Origin: Heterotrichella gracilis
Taxonomy: Eukaryota; Sar; Xanthophyceae; Tribonematales; Xanthonemataceae
Direction: 5' to 3'
Assembly (NCBI GenBank): GCA_032358255.1
Contig: JAULBX010026496.1
Span: 62,001-126,000 of the forward strand
DNA: 64,000 nucleotides
Positions 1 through 12,419 of this stretch are shown piece by piece (the first letter of the stretch is position 1; each line of letters starts with the position of its first letter). Below the pieces are notes generated by a model. It saw nothing but the letters and a program-made list of their open reading frames with translations. It was not told the origin of the DNA and did not search any database. Both the position numbers and the translations under genes were made by a program.

Positions 1-35
1 TATTAAAGTAATTAAAATGTAGCATCAGTACTCAC

Positions 36-893
36 CGAGAGTCTAGGCTCAGGTCCTCCACCAGCAGCACCTCTGGGTTCTCAGGCAGGATGGCCCACGG
101 GCACATGGCGGTGCACACCCCCGGCTCCCGGTCCCCTTGGCTCCCGGGGATGCCCTGCTTGGATTTCATCCACACCCGATCCGTGTCAACCAGGGTGACG
201 GCGGAGGCAGGCACCCCGAACAGGCTGCACATGAGCTTGGTGATGTGGTCAAAGCGGGGCTCCGGCTCTGTATCCAGCATGCCTAGGGAGCAAGGGGAGA
301 GGGATGAGCCGGGCTTAGGGTTTAGAATGTAGGGTTTAGGGCTCGGGGGCTGTGTCCAGCATGCCTAAGGAAGAACAGGGAAACTCAAGTGAATACAAAA
401 TTAGGTGCATACATACATATAACCTGGCTTCAAAGCTGGAAAGCAACTACTTACTTACTTACTTACATACATACAAGTGATTCAAGATGGTAAGTGATGG
501 AGATAAGTGGGTTAAAATAAAAACTGATAAGTGGGGCTAGGGCTCGGGTGTCCAGCATGCCTAGGGAGCATGGGGAGAGTAATAGAGCAGGGTTAGGATT
601 TAGGCTTGGGCTGTGTGTTCCAGCATGCCTTGCGAGCAAATGGAGAGTAATAGAACGGTGACAGCCCTACCTAGCAAGGTCAGCTTGGCATGCCTGCGCC
701 TCTCCTTTTCCGCCACCGGCCACCCAGAGTTGTAGGCGGGGATGCACTCAAACCCCTTGGCGGAGTCCATGGATGTCCTGTCATGGGGCAGCACGCCGTT
801 GCCCTTGCCCCCCACTGTTTGGCCTAGCTCGGCAGTTGTCACCCACCCCGGTATGCCAGGGTTGTACTGCTTGCCAAGGACAGCTGGAGCCAT
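36..893 (-). CDS. GAF-domain protein, two exons seen, runs off the left edge
   Basis: Exons are 893-671 and 282-36 (minus), joined in phase; a GTGAGT donor at 35 shows the gene continues beyond the window. After about 60 residues the protein reads LTLLGMLDTEPEPRFDHI, then FGVPASAVTLVDTDRVWMKS and LLVEDLSLDSR. That is the N-terminal half of a GAF sensor domain as found with histidine kinases and cyclases: a helix ending in LLDTxxE, a strand ending in LVDxDRxW, and an E-D-x-x-x-D-x-R segment. GAF domains bind small ligands or chromophores; the output domain is off the edge, so the role is unknown. The ATG at 893 is the first in frame, but upstream exons cannot be excluded. The exon 2 acceptor has several copies upstream (see repeats). 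Confidence 0.75.
265..670 (-). repeat. Four-fold echo of the GAF-gene exon 2 acceptor
   Basis: The segment covering the acceptor of exon 2 (a tccagcatgcctag core followed by a ggggagag tract) occurs at about 270-300 (the real acceptor) and again near 350-370, 548-580 and 618-650. All copies lie in the intron upstream of the exon, with ttaggg/tttagg heptamers between them. They are degenerate. Confidence 0.75.
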
Positions 894-899
894 TGGCAC

Positions 900-2400
900 C
901 TCGACGTTTGCGGCCCCTGGCCAACTGAAGGGTTTATTGTCTGGAGAGGGCTTGTCTAGAGAGGGCTTGGCTTGGGCGTGCTGCAGGCAGAGGAAGGGAT
1001 GATGGTGACGTTTGGAAGGGTACAGCTGGGGGTGAAGGGTTTAGGGTTCAGGTTTTCCAGAGCGGGCTTGGCTTGGGCCTGCTGCAGGCAGGGGAAGGGG
1101 CGGGGTAACACTATGGGGTGACGTTTGGAGCGGGGTCGGCTGGCGGCGAGGGTTCAGGGTTTAGGGTTTTCGAGGATTTGCTGACGGGTGGAGCAGGTAC
1201 AGCTGGCGGTAAGGGTTTAGGGTTGATGGCATAGTTTAGGGGCGAGCTGAAATGGGGAGATATGGAGCTGCTGGCAAGGTTTATGAGTGTAGGGTTGGCC
1301 AAAGGGAAATGGGCAGGGTTGAGGTGGAGGGGGAATGGCTAAAGCTGCTGGCTCTACGCAGCAGCCTGGTTTGCACAATGAGAACGCGGTTTAAACCCTT
1401 GCACCCATAACTGATGGCATAAGGCACAATGCTCAGTTGAGAGCTGACTGCATATCTAGGGGGATGACAGCAGTTGTTCTTGGAAGTGCGCTGCTATTGT
1501 TACTGTTGGCTTTTCCCCAATGACCATCTACTTGCGCTCATATTATACAGCTTGGAGGCTGTTTAGCGTTTTCAAGGGTGTCAAAACGCTGTGCACAACT
1601 GCATGGCATGAAGTGGCATGCGGCACTTCACCCACCCACTCACAAGTTGTTCATACACAAACGGGTCTGCGCGGGGGAGGGACAGTTCAACTAAGTGAGG
1701 CGCACCATTGGCGGCCGCAGACAATCCATGTTCGAAGTGCACGACTACGTGGCAAAGTCATACACATATGTCCTACCGGATGGGCTATGCCAGTCACCGT
1801 GGCAGTTTGCGTCAAATTGGTGGTTGCACAATCTAGCATAGCTGACACAATCTAGCATAGCTGAACGCGATCGCTACCATGGTGGAAGACAGGCTCATCG
1901 AGGGTGCTATTCAGGTGCGTCGGTCTTACCTGCACGTCTGGCCTTGCTGCCACAGGGCGTGCCTCTTTGGACGAGGCGCAGCCCATGATGATAAGGTAAC
2001 TTGCAATCAATTTTCGGCGACCCACAGGCCTCGAAGGGCAAACGACCGTTGTTATGCACCACAAGTAATTCACTTCTTGGCAGTTATTATCAGACCTGGG
2101 CGACCCTCAGAAGGCGAGTGGGGCAATAACCTTGGGAGATTTCAACTAGGCATGCTTTTATGTACAGGATACAACCTCCCCGCTCGCCCTGCGCTCCTCC
2201 CTTGCTTCCATTGCTTGCACAACAAGACCTTCTAGAAGGAGGAGGTCAAGCCGTGTGCAGAACGAATACCAGGTTTCGTTTTTGCTACGTGATAAAGCTG
2301 TTCCAACCCTGTCTGTGTCGGAAAAAGACAGCGGTCGGCCACTGCCTAGTGAGGCCCATTGTGGAGTTTGTAAAACTCGCTAGTACACAGAGACCGCCAC
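900..2400. other. Intergenic region with a telomere-motif tandem array at 920-1250
   Basis: No gene recognised. From about 920 to 1250 a unit of roughly 110 bases (gcttggcttgggc, tgctgcaggcag, tgacgtttgga, acagctgg) occurs about two and a half times, with gggtttagggtt blocks between the copies. Open frames here are proline-rich translations of that repeat. From 1300 to 2400 I see nothing recognisable. It should hold the 5' region of the divergent dehydrogenase gene and possibly of the GAF gene. Confidence 0.6.
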
Positions 2401-5125
2401 ATGGCTTCCCCTGCTGTTGCCAGTGGGTTGTTTAACCTTACCGGCAGTACAGCGTTCGTAACCGGTTGCGCTAGGGGAGTAGGTCGAGCTGCATCAATCG
2501 CCCTGGCAAAGTAAGGTCTCACTCCCTAGCGGCATGCATGCATCGTGTCAATTGACCATCTGAAGGCATGCATCGTGCAGACGCAAAGTAGCCGTACCGT
2601 CCAAAGTCGTGTGCCCAGAATAGGCTTTAGCGCAACACGCACCGTGCGTTACACAGTCCCTTGTTCGAGGGCACTTGGGCATCACGTTGCTGAAAGCGAC
2701 GTCTCCACAGGCACCGGAGACAAGGTGCTTACTGCTGTATTTACGACTCTGTAGCACACAAGCCCTTCCCTGTAACAAAGATACATTTAATAAATCAGTT
2801 AGTTCCCAACTTCTCAGTCAACCCTCTCAAAGAGCCAACCAGTTGGGGTCGAGCACGGTCACACTAACCCACGGCATGTGCATATCCCACGCCACCCATA
2901 TTCTCCTTGCCACAGGCTTGCGCAGAAAGTCTTCAACCCATTTTGAATCGAATACTTCTGATAGCTACTTCCAGTGCTGTTTCTCACTTGAGACCCACAT
3001 GCACCAGGCTGAGGCAGTTGATGACCCCACGATGAGGGGGGGGGTTATGTGACACATAGGACCCTAAGGGTAACACACAGGCATGCTACCAAACCTCCAC
3101 CCCTTTCCCTACCCTCTCCTTGTACATGCATGGGAAGTAATCTTCGTGCCTACAGGCGCGCATGAAATCCAATATGTATTTGAGGGCGTGGAAGTGGGTG
3201 CGGTGCAGGTGCGGTGCCAACGTGGCTGTCTCCGACCAGCAGCACAACCTGCCTGCCCTGCAGCAGCTGTGCGAGGAGATCCAGGGCCTGGGGAGGCAGT
3301 CCATAGCCGTGCCCTGTGATGTGCGCAACCTTGCAGAGGTGCAAGGGGCAATGGACAAGGCTGCAGAGTGAGTTCCGGCTATGGTTAATCAAGTCTAGAA
3401 GAAGATAGTATCTAATGAAATTCCAGTCCGCGTACCTGCTGGGCCACAGTAGAGGATGCAATGGAGGACTTTCACCCAGACGGTGTATCGTGGTCGTACC
3501 TGTACGGCAACTGTGGGCACCTGTTTATATGTTACCACTAAAAGTCCCCCAATTTATGAGTCACTCACTTGGCAAGGTGCATTGAAATTTTCACGCAGGA
3601 AGCTAGGTGGTATCCACATCCTCGTTGCCAATGCCGGGGTGTTGGGACAGAACTTGAGGCCTGAGAGCATCACCGATGAGGTGTGGCGGGAGGTGTTTGC
3701 CACCAACACCGAAGGCGTCTTCCACTGTTCAAAAGCGGCGTACCCCTTCCTGAAGCAGGCGGGGGGTGGCAAGATCGTCATGCTGGGATCAATAGCGAGT
3801 AAGAAAATTTGTTACTGATTTGGATGACTTCAATAGCAACCCTTTGGGCATTCTGGAGCCTGCATGCACAAGCGCATGTACATCTTGTCAGTCAGGTCAG
3901 GGCCTGGGTCTTGACCCTCAGATGTGTTCACTCTATCCGGCACGCAGGTTTCACTGGTTATGGCCAGCAAGCAGCGTACTGCGCATCAAAAGGGGCGCTG
4001 CTGCCCCTGGCCAAGTCCCTTGCGATAGCCTGGTAGGTCAAGCTGGTGGAGAATATCACATGGACCTCCATGGATTATATGGATCTCCACTGCTGCATGC
4101 TGCGGCTGATCAGCTGTCCTCACATGTGGGTTGCATGGTGGTCGGCCCTGTCAAACCATGAACAAATGTGGATCAATGCCTTGTTGCAGCACAACGAGTG
4201 TCAGGAGCAAACAGCCTGGCGCTGCACATGTGCAAAGCTGGCTGCTAGATATCTTATATTGGCTGGATTTTATGCATTGCGATAATTGTGCAATGCCTTG
4301 TTGCAGGGCACCGGACAACATTCAGGTTAACATCATCCTTCCTGGCGCCATAGACACCAAGTTCAACCACGCAATCATTGTACGTCCCTGCATTGTTGCT
4401 GTGCATTGCAATATCCATGTATTCTGCTCTTCCCAGACCCAGTTGCACCAATGCACCCGTACATTTGATATGAGGTTGTCAGAACCAACAGTGGACAATC
4501 CTGTCAGGTACATGCATATTGATAGTGTGCAGGGAGCCGGTGACAGAATGAAGAACATTCTGCTCACATGCACGGCCTGGGACTTGTCATATGATTATTT
4601 ATTTGCTCCATCCCAGGGAGCCGATGACAAACTGAAGTACATTTTGGAGCGCATCCCCGCAGGCAGGCTTGGCAATGCCGAGGATGTAGCAGGTAGGAAG
4701 GGCAACAGCTAGGCTTTGCTGTCCTTACCTTAGGCCAAGGTTGAGTTAGTGTCTAGGATCTGGGTTTGCGGTTTAGGTTTGGTTTTGGGGTTCAAGGATA
4801 ACAACAGATAGAAATTTCTATTTTAACAAAGACGATGTTCAGAGTTTACTTTTGGTGGCTTGCATAGTTGTAGTGTGCTTTACATTTTGCAACTGGCCGG
4901 ACTGTACTGTAGCCTGTGGTTAAAGGTGCTTTGGTATTTCATGCCGCATGCCGAATCAGTGATTCTGCTGCTGATAATTTCAACAAGATTGCATGCACGT
5001 GACCAGTTGCTGGTTTGCTGTGTGCAGGAGCGGTGGTGTTCTTTGCTTCTCAGCAATCCAACTACTGCACCGGGGCCTCGCTGGTGATCGATGGCGGGGG
5101 GACATCCCGTGCCATGGCGAGGTGA
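2401..5125 (+). CDS. Short-chain dehydrogenase/reductase, 266 aa, seven exons
   Basis: Exons: 2401-2510, 3209-3367, 3599-3798, 3948-4032, 4307-4379, 4617-4692 and 5028-5125; phases agree at every junction and the model ends in TGA. It is a classical SDR, an NAD(P)-dependent Rossmann-fold oxidoreductase: TGCARGVG (nucleotide loop, residues 21-28), acid after strand 2 (AVSDQQ, which favours NAD over NADP), CDV, VANAG, a catalytic serine in the LGSIAS strand, YCASK (Tyr and Lys), ILPGAIDT, and a C-terminal GASLVIDGG as in the FabG/glucose-dehydrogenase-like branch. The length is typical of the family. There is no clear targeting peptide. The substrate cannot be told from sequence. Confidence 0.9.
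4533..4562 (+). repeat. Echo of SDR exon 6 start within intron 5
   Basis: After a cag acceptor, ggagccggtgacag followed by aatgaagaacattctg repeats, with several mismatches, the true exon 6 start at 4617 (ggagccgatgacaa, then actgaagtacattttg). It lies 84 bases upstream of the real acceptor and keeps its AG. The homology fades after about 30 bases. Confidence 0.7.
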
Positions 5126-5893
5126 AAAGGCGGGATAGGCAAACAAGTTGTTTTCACCACATTGGCAGCGCCCTTTTGAATAGCTTTTTCTACCGCACAC
5201 AAGCAATGAAAAATCAGATTTTGTGAAAAATGAAGGGTATTCTTGCAGCATGATAGGGTTAGGACTGCTTCAGGGATGGCTCTGGCAACCCCACAAGAAA
5301 TACGCTAGTAAACTGTGGACTACTCCTTATATGCATACATATTCCTATGTACGTCTTTGTGGTAACACAGGTTGTGATATATTGTGAAGAGTAATGCTAA
5401 CAACAGGGGGGCATTTCCTTCCATTTTGCTTCACAAAAAAGGGGTTTTATTTGAGTGTTTTTCCTGCTGCTATAAAGCGTTTCTTTTTCGCTCCACCCCC
5501 CGCGGCATTTTCTTCGAATGTGCAGCTTCGTATATGGAGGCAATGCACTCTGTACTTCGGTGTTCATATTACAACAAGAGGGGACTATCTGCTTGCCGTT
5601 GCACCTGCTGTTCCTCTTCGCACTCTGTGTAACCTCTCATGGAGTCGTGGCCCCCTAACGGCTAACCCATTGCACCAGACACCGGGGTCGCAGCTGTTTG
5701 AAAGTAAATTCACCTTCTCGCCCCCTATTGCACTGTTGAGCTCCTACCTGCATGGGACATGAGGCCCGCCTGTCCTGCAAAATGAGACATTGCTTGTAGG
5801 AGGGGGGACAGGGACAGTGTAGGTGCAGTCTTACTAGGCGGGGGGTATGGAGGCGTAGGAAGCTTATTGGCTCGTGCCCGGGCCCGGGGAGTG
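5126..5893. other. Intergenic region
   Basis: Space between the SDR stop and the PP4R1-like start on the same strand. It has no recognisable gene, RNA or repeat. It should hold the SDR 3' end and the next gene's promoter, but no motif is convincing. Confidence 0.5.
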
Positions 5894-8800
5894 ATGGAGT
5901 TCTCGGAAGGCTTCCCGGAGCAGGATGAAGAAGATGCGTTGCTGGTATGGCCCTGTTTGCGTCCAGCTAGTCCAGAGATGGTGCCGGGGATGGGGCTGTC
6001 CCGATATGCATGCATGCCTGGTCTTGGTGACAACACACATCTCGCCAGGTTAATCCTCTAATGTACAGCTGGTAGCCCGTTCTGTTCAACGCAATGTTGT
6101 TGAAAGGCGTTGAAACTGAGTGTTGGGACTTACAAGTGGCTTGACTGGCATGTACACTAATGGGTCCAGCATGGTTTGGGGCCTGTGTATGCCCCAGCCT
6201 TTGCCTGCCTACCTTTGCACGCCGCTTCGGTCCAGCTTGGACCACTGCAAGCTGAAGAAGGTTTCACGACCGCATCTCCGGTCACCTGCACGTCACCTGT
6301 CATAGTGTACCAGGTCACACCCTGTGTGCAATGAAAACTCCCGGTTTTGTGTCCAGATTCCGGACAACTTGCCGCCGTTGGAAGCCATCGAGCGGTACGC
6401 ACACAGCGACGTGTATTTCCAGAGGATAGCCTACCTCCGGGGCATATCCCCAGCCGTTGCAGAGGCCTCCTACGAGGAGGGGGTGGCTGTGGTACTGCCT
6501 CTCTTCGAGGAGTTGGCGCCAGATAACGACCCAGAGGTCCGGCAAGCGATTGCTGGTCAGCTGGGGCTTGTAGGTAAGAACAGAGAAGAGAACTTCTTGC
6601 CCTGTCACCATTTTCATGTTGGACTCCACACCCTAGCCATCTTCAGCTAGGTACAGGTCACCACCTTCCAGGGTGTACCAGCAGGCACCAGGCCCTTGGG
6701 GCTTGACAAGTGACGCTGCGGTGTGGTGCAGGCCAAGCCTGGCTGGAGAAGAACTTTGACGAGGGGTACAGCAGCGTGCTGCAGCTGGCCGAGATATGCA
6801 AAAAGCTGCTACTGGACGATGTTGAGGAGGTGTGACTCACATATCCCAACCCCGTACATGGCCCCACCTGGGCATGGTGACACCCTTCACAAGGGTCTAG
6901 GAGCCATGCTACAGGCGCAATACAGTGCATGCATGGAGCATGTAGCTGGCTGGAGGATGCAGAATGCTGCACGCCGCTGGGGGTAGCATGCAGGAAGGAG
7001 CGCATAGCATTGGCACACTACAAAGCATGAAGCACCTGGGTCGTGTGGAGCTAGCGCCCGCCGGGGCACCGGCCTACCATACATGGCTACTGCTCACTTG
7101 CTGCATCCCACTACCTGTCCTGCGGTGTCATACCCCAGCTGTGTCCCACCCCGCCCTGCTCCATTCCCCACCCCTCTCGCCTGCATCCCCACCCCCAACC
7201 CCATCCCCGCCCTGCTGCTCCCAGGTACAAGAAACAGCGGGCGAGTCGGTCCAGCAGCTGATCGCGCTGCTGCGCACCGAGGACAAGGCGCGCTTCATCC
7301 CCGACCTCTGCACGCTCCTGTGCAGCGCCAAGGAGGACGAGGTGCGGCGGTACGCGGTGCTGCTGCTGCCAGCCATAGCGGACACCCTGGTGGAGGAGGG
7401 CAACTGGCCAATCGTGTCGGAGGACGTGCTGCCGGCGCTGTACGGGCTGCGGGAGGACGAGGCGTACCTGGTCAGGCGGGTGAGTGCCGATTAGGGGTTA
7501 GGGTTTTTTGGGGTTGGTGTTTAGGGTGGAAGGTTGTCAAGGTTTGGCGGTTGGGTACTTGCTGAGGGAGGACGAGGCGTACCTGGTCAGGCGGGCGAGT
7601 CCTGGTTAGGGTTTAGGGTTTTGGATAGAAAAGGGAGGGTTTCCCACTGTGGGGGAGGATGCGCTGCCGGCGCTGTACCAGCCGTGGGAGGATGGCGCAT
7701 ACCTGGTCTGCATTGACAGGTGGTTATGACGCCCTGCCGGGGCGCATGCGCATGGCGGCGCCGCGGTTGCCCCTGGCGGTGGTGTGCCCCATGGGGAGCA
7801 GTCAGTGGGCGTAAGTAAGTATTTGCTTTCCAGCTTTGAAGCCAGGTTAGCATGTCTGGGTATGCCTCACCCCAGTCCTAGAGCCAAGGCTTAACTGACA
7901 CTGTTTCCAGTGTGGCAGATGGTGGCCAACCAGTCCTGCCGCTTACCGCACTTTCGTGCTCCCCATTTTATCCCGTCGCAAAGTTCAGGGAAACTTGAAA
8001 AGTACCCTTCGAATTTCGAACCTGCGACCCCTTGCTTGGTTGCTCTCAAGATTCAACTCAAACTCAGGTGCTGAGCCAACGGCTGGGTCGACCGTTGGAG
8101 AGACAGTGGGCGTGGGCGCGCATTAATGCCAATGCGCGTGCGCAGCAGGCGCCAAGGGGTGGCATGCATGCGGCACAACAAGGCTCTGTGTGTGCATGCA
8201 GCGTTAGGGGGGCTGGTGGTGTACCACCGGCCAGAGCCACAAGCTATCCTGAATGCATGGAACAACTGGGGCACGTCGCCAAATTCACATGCTCTAAGTG
8301 GCTGCGGGCATGCCACATGCGGGTGGATCTGTGTCATGCAGTGCATGCCTTACCCTGACTGATGCGGCTTGTTGCACAGCGACGTGCAACCCACACGCGC
8401 CATGTTCCACGGCAATTGGATCGCACATAATGTTCTACACCCTATTCTCGGTCTCATGTCAATACCAGCGCCCACCCCGCACCCCCCCATCTTGTTCCAC
8501 CGCAGGAGATCACCACGCAGATCGCCAAGGTGATGCGCTTCCCCAATCTGCCCCCCGACCACCACACCCGCCTGCTGGAGACCTACTGCCAGCTGTCGGA
8601 GGACCGCATCTGGAGCGTGCGCCAGGCGTGCGGCCAGGCCATCGCTGACGTGGCGGAGGTGGTGTCCGAGGATCAGCGCAAGACGCTGCTGGCGCCGCTG
8701 TTTGTGCGGTTTTTAGAGGACCAGAGCCATTGGGTGAAGGAGGCGGCGCTGCAGTGCTGCGGCAGGTTCCTCACGCTGCTTAATGCCGAGGAGCTGGACG

Positions 8801-11493
8801 CAGGTGGGAGGGGGTTTTGAGGCAGGGACTGGGCCATGGGTGTGTGGTGGCAGTGCTAGGTCAGCCGGTGCCAGGGCAGAATGAAGGGCGGTGAAGTGGG
8901 TGTTGGGGTTGGTGGGGGGAATGGGGACTGCAGTGGTAGTGGTGCATGTGGGGTCAACCGGTGCCAGGATAGGGTGCAGTGCAGGGATGTTGCCTGATGC
9001 CGCTCAGGTGCAGAGGAACCAGGCGCAGGCAAGGGTATGAGGTGCATTGCTTGTGAACGCTTGGTACATGCGTGCATCTGGTTTGGTGGGGAGGAACGAG
9101 GCAGCACAATTGGGGCTGCACCGGGAGTAGGGGTTGGGTGATTGCAGGGGGATGTACAGCACACGGCGCACCGCTCAAATCCCCCCCAACACCCACCCCA
9201 TACATACCTATACATTGGACACAACGCCGACCCTGCTGCAGCGCTACACGTAAATGGAGAGGATGATCACCTGCTAAAGTCACTGGGGTTTTATTTTAGC
9301 AACGTAAAAACCACCCTGAATGCGCAACCTACTCAAGACCTGATGCACCGCGCCCCTGCCCAACCCGCAGACCTGCTCCAGCACTACAAGGCAGCCGCCT
9401 CCCCCCGCGGCTCCTCGACTGATATCCCCCTCATGGTGGGGTGCGCAACCACCCTCGCCCCCCTGGCGGCCAAGCTGGGTGAGGCGGGGTGGGGCGAGCT
9501 GCGCGAGGTGTTTGAGGGGCTGGCCAAGTCCACGCACTGGGAGGTGCGGGCGGCGCTTGCGCGGCAGCTGCCCGATGTGGTGGCGCTGCTGCGGGAGCAG
9601 GAGGTGCAGGAGCGGTTCATGCCGGTGCTCAAGGTGAGTGGCGCACCCTCGCGGTCCACCCTAATATAGTAAACCCTAGGACATAGTGGTAACCCCCAGA
9701 AGAAGGCGCAGGAGCGGTTCATGTAGGTGCTCAAGGTGTCTGCTGATTTCATATATTGTATTAGCAGCATAAGGGCTTTAAAGCGGTTTGTCATCAATTG
9801 TGCAAGTGCTTGATGCTTCCATGCAGGCCAGGTCTGCCTTGCATGTGTTTTGTATTTTTAAGTATACGTGTCTTGAAATACATGTATATTTTTTTAACCC
9901 CGCAGGTGCTGGGCGACGACGAGCACGTTGAGGTCCAGGTTGCCATCGTCACGCATGCGCACCGCCTGCTGGCCGCCCTGCCGCTCTCGTGCCGCTCCGC
10001 CTTTGTGGAGGTGCTGCACTCGGTGGCGGGCAAGCGCACCAAGCACACGCGGGTGAGCGTCAACTCAAACTGCACGCACTGGCGGCTGCGGCTGCTGTTT
10101 GCGGACCAGCTGGCGGAGATGGTGCGGCTGGTGGACCTAAAGGTGGGTGCGATAGTTTGAGTAATGGGAGGGAGATGGAGGTAGGGGTGGGTGGGAGGGG
10201 TGGTGTGGCTGGTGGGCCTCATGGCGGGTGTGGGGTTGGGTAATACGAGGGGAGAGTGGTTGGGGGCGGACCAGCTGGCAGAGATGATGATATATTGATG
10301 GGGCCAGGGACTGCGCTGCTCACGCAACAACAGTATGCATCACGTGGTGGAGCTTGGCGTCACGGATTGCATGCAGTTGCCCACCAATAGCAGCATGCGC
10401 CCGCCCCGGCCTTAATTTAGCACCACAACATCCAGCCGCATGGGCACCCACGGGCTGCAGTGATGGGTGTCATGAGGTGGTATGCTGCTTTGCAATGATC
10501 ATTTTGTGTCATGGCCACTGTTGGGTTCCAAGGGTGTTGTCCAATTACTATGTCATATGATAACATAATGAGGGAAACAATCATCAACCCTTTCCTAAAT
10601 CAATTGGAAAATGGACATAATGATTGGTCATTTTTCCATAAACTTGAAAGTCTTGCCCCTCTCCCCAGGACCTGAAGACCGCCATCCTCCCCCTTGCGCT
10701 GGTCCTGTGCCACGACGGGGTGGCCGCAGTTCGCTGCACCGCCGCCGCGCACCTGGCCGTCATCTGGCACTTCCTGCAGAAGCTGGTAGACGAGGGGGAC
10801 GACGCCATCGCACTGGCCATGGACAACCTCAAGCGCTACATACTGGCGTTTGCGGGGGACCAGTCCTACCACCTGCGCCAGATCTACATCGTGTTCTGCT
10901 CCAACCTGCTGGACGCCACGCGGCGGGTGAGCTACCTGGATGAGTTCCTGGAGCCGCTCAAGGGCTTGGCGGCCGACCTGGTGCCCAACGTGCGGCTGGC
11001 GGTGGCGGAGCTGCTGCGCAAGGTGGCAGAGGTGGGTGCCTTTCATTTGGAGAGGGAGGGCATAGTTATTGTTTTTTATTACATCAATGAAAACGTATCC
11101 TACGTAAATGGTATGCAATGAATTTGTGCCAACTTTGAAAATGCCGTTTATTCTTTGTTACATGCATTTCCGAGGCGCATGCGGTCACTTTCCAGCGGTG
11201 TATAATAGGTTGGTGGGTGGAATCATGCTTTGGAGTCGGATTCACGTGGATAGGTATACACCATGGCGATGTTGATGGACTAATTGATTTAAGTGTATGT
11301 GTGATGAGGCTGGCAGCACGTTTTGAGCGCGTGGTGTCCATGTGGCGCGCAGGCAAGCGAGGGGGGCCTGGAGCTGCACCACCAGGAGATCCTCGAGTGC
11401 CTGCTGGACGACGATGACAGGGACGTGTGGTTCAGCGCACAAACGGCGCTGGCCAGCACGGGCGCATACCATGTGGACGAGGAGTTCCAATAA
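5894..11493 (+). CDS. PPP4R1: PP4 regulatory subunit 1-like HEAT-repeat protein (about 640 aa)
   Basis: Exons: 5894-5944, 6357-6573, 6732-6829, 7225-7479, 8506-8803, 9371-9633, 9906-10142, 10669-11031 and 11353-11493, phase-consistent to a TAA. The protein is built of HEAT helices with the VRRYAVLLLPAIAD, WSVRQACGQAIADV and HWVKEAALQCCGRF pattern. The block LLETYCQLSEDRIWSVRQAC to FVRFLEDQSHWVKEAA matches animal PPP4R1, a scaffold that binds the PP4 catalytic subunit and directs it to substrates. A PP2A A-subunit is the main alternative. Between exons 4 and 5 the alignment seems about 20 residues short, so a small exon may be missing. Several donor-side exon ends are echoed in the introns. 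Confidence 0.8.
7555..7712 (+). repeat. Two echoes of PP4R1-like exon 4 end
   Basis: The end of exon 4 (gggaggacgaggcgtacctg, then gtcaggcgg and the donor at 7480) recurs at 7555-7600 almost unchanged, with the donor GT turned to GC. A more decayed copy at 7655-7712 carries gctgccggcgctgtacc and gcatacctggtc. Runs of ttagggtttaggg separate the copies. Confidence 0.85.
9690..9736 (+). repeat. Echo of PP4R1-like exon 6 end
   Basis: gcaggagcggttcatg followed by taggtgctcaagg repeats the end of exon 6 (9604-9633, ccggtgctcaaggt), about 100 bases downstream in the intron. The copy has a tag where the exon has a sense codon. Confidence 0.8.
10180..10292 (+). repeat. Echoes of PP4R1-like exon 7 end
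   Basis: gtgtggctggtgggcctcat (about 10202) copies the exon end gtgcggctggtggacctaaa. Further on, ggcggaccagctggcagaga (about 10265) copies gcggaccagctggcggagat at 10111. Both lie downstream of the donor at 10143. Confidence 0.75.
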
Positions 11494-12419
11494 CCGTGTG
11501 GGGGTGGGGATAGGGCGGGGGGCCGGATTGCACGCGCCAATGAGCTTGGTGCTGGTCAGGTGGTACCGGTACCCATGGGCTGGGCTGGGATACGTGGGGA
11601 TTGCTGGGAATATTCGTGTCACAAACTTTACTCTACTGGGGTAGGATCTTGGGCATTCAAACTGCATAGGGCATATTGCTGGCGGGTCTGAAGACTGAGC
11701 AACTTTGGGATTGGACTGCGGGCCACAGCTGTGGTCCCCGATAGGGCTATTTGTCACCTCTTTTATCTTCACACCTTTGGTTTTTATAGTCGTTGCGCCA
11801 ATGCTTCTAATTAGCATCATCCTGGTTCACACGTTGCAATCTTTGGTTTCTTGACACTGTGGTAGGCAAAGACTCTTCCTTTCTAGACATTCCTTTTCAG
11901 CGCACCTTTAGACCTGATCCCACAGGTTGGATAAGGGAACTGGTGTTGCCTGACGTGCTGAATTGTATGGTGACTTGCGTACTGTTGCTGGCGCATGATT
12001 TGCAGAAACGGTTTAGAAGCTGCACTGAACACACAGCTTGCCTTGTGAAGTGCAGTTAAGTATGTAACAAGCTGCAAGTTGGTTGTCGAGCCAATAATCA
12101 AGGCCTTTTCCTGCCCTTAAAAATACTTTCAATTCGACATTTCCTGAAAAACAGGGCAATTTCCAAAGGGGCAGCACTTGAAAAGAGTGAAAGATACTCC
12201 TTGGTGGCCAACTAACCCGATAGATCGCAAGGGGCAATCGTACCGAACACTCGCTGCGAAGATTCTTTGCCCTTTACTGCCCCCCGTAGCTTTTGCCACG
12301 CGTGCTACCGTGTTGGGGCGACGAGCATGTAACCCTGTGAATCGCCCCGACCATCCTCAAGAATCGCCCACTGCTTGTTTGCATCTGCTCGGTAGCGTGG
12401 TTTTGGCAAACTGGGCACG
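11494..12419. other. Intergenic region
   Basis: Between the PP4R1-like stop and the V-ATPase start, same strand. It is less GC-rich than the exons. No gene, RNA or repeat recognised. Confidence 0.5.

Noticed and set aside
1111-1302. Proline-rich minus frame upstream of the GAF gene
   Set aside because: It is a translation of the gggtttagggtt-containing tandem array, not a gene.
7985-8035. ttcgaacctgcgacc motif resembling the T-loop of a tRNA (minus strand)
   Set aside because: No acceptor stem, D-arm or anticodon arm can be folded around it; at most a SINE scrap.
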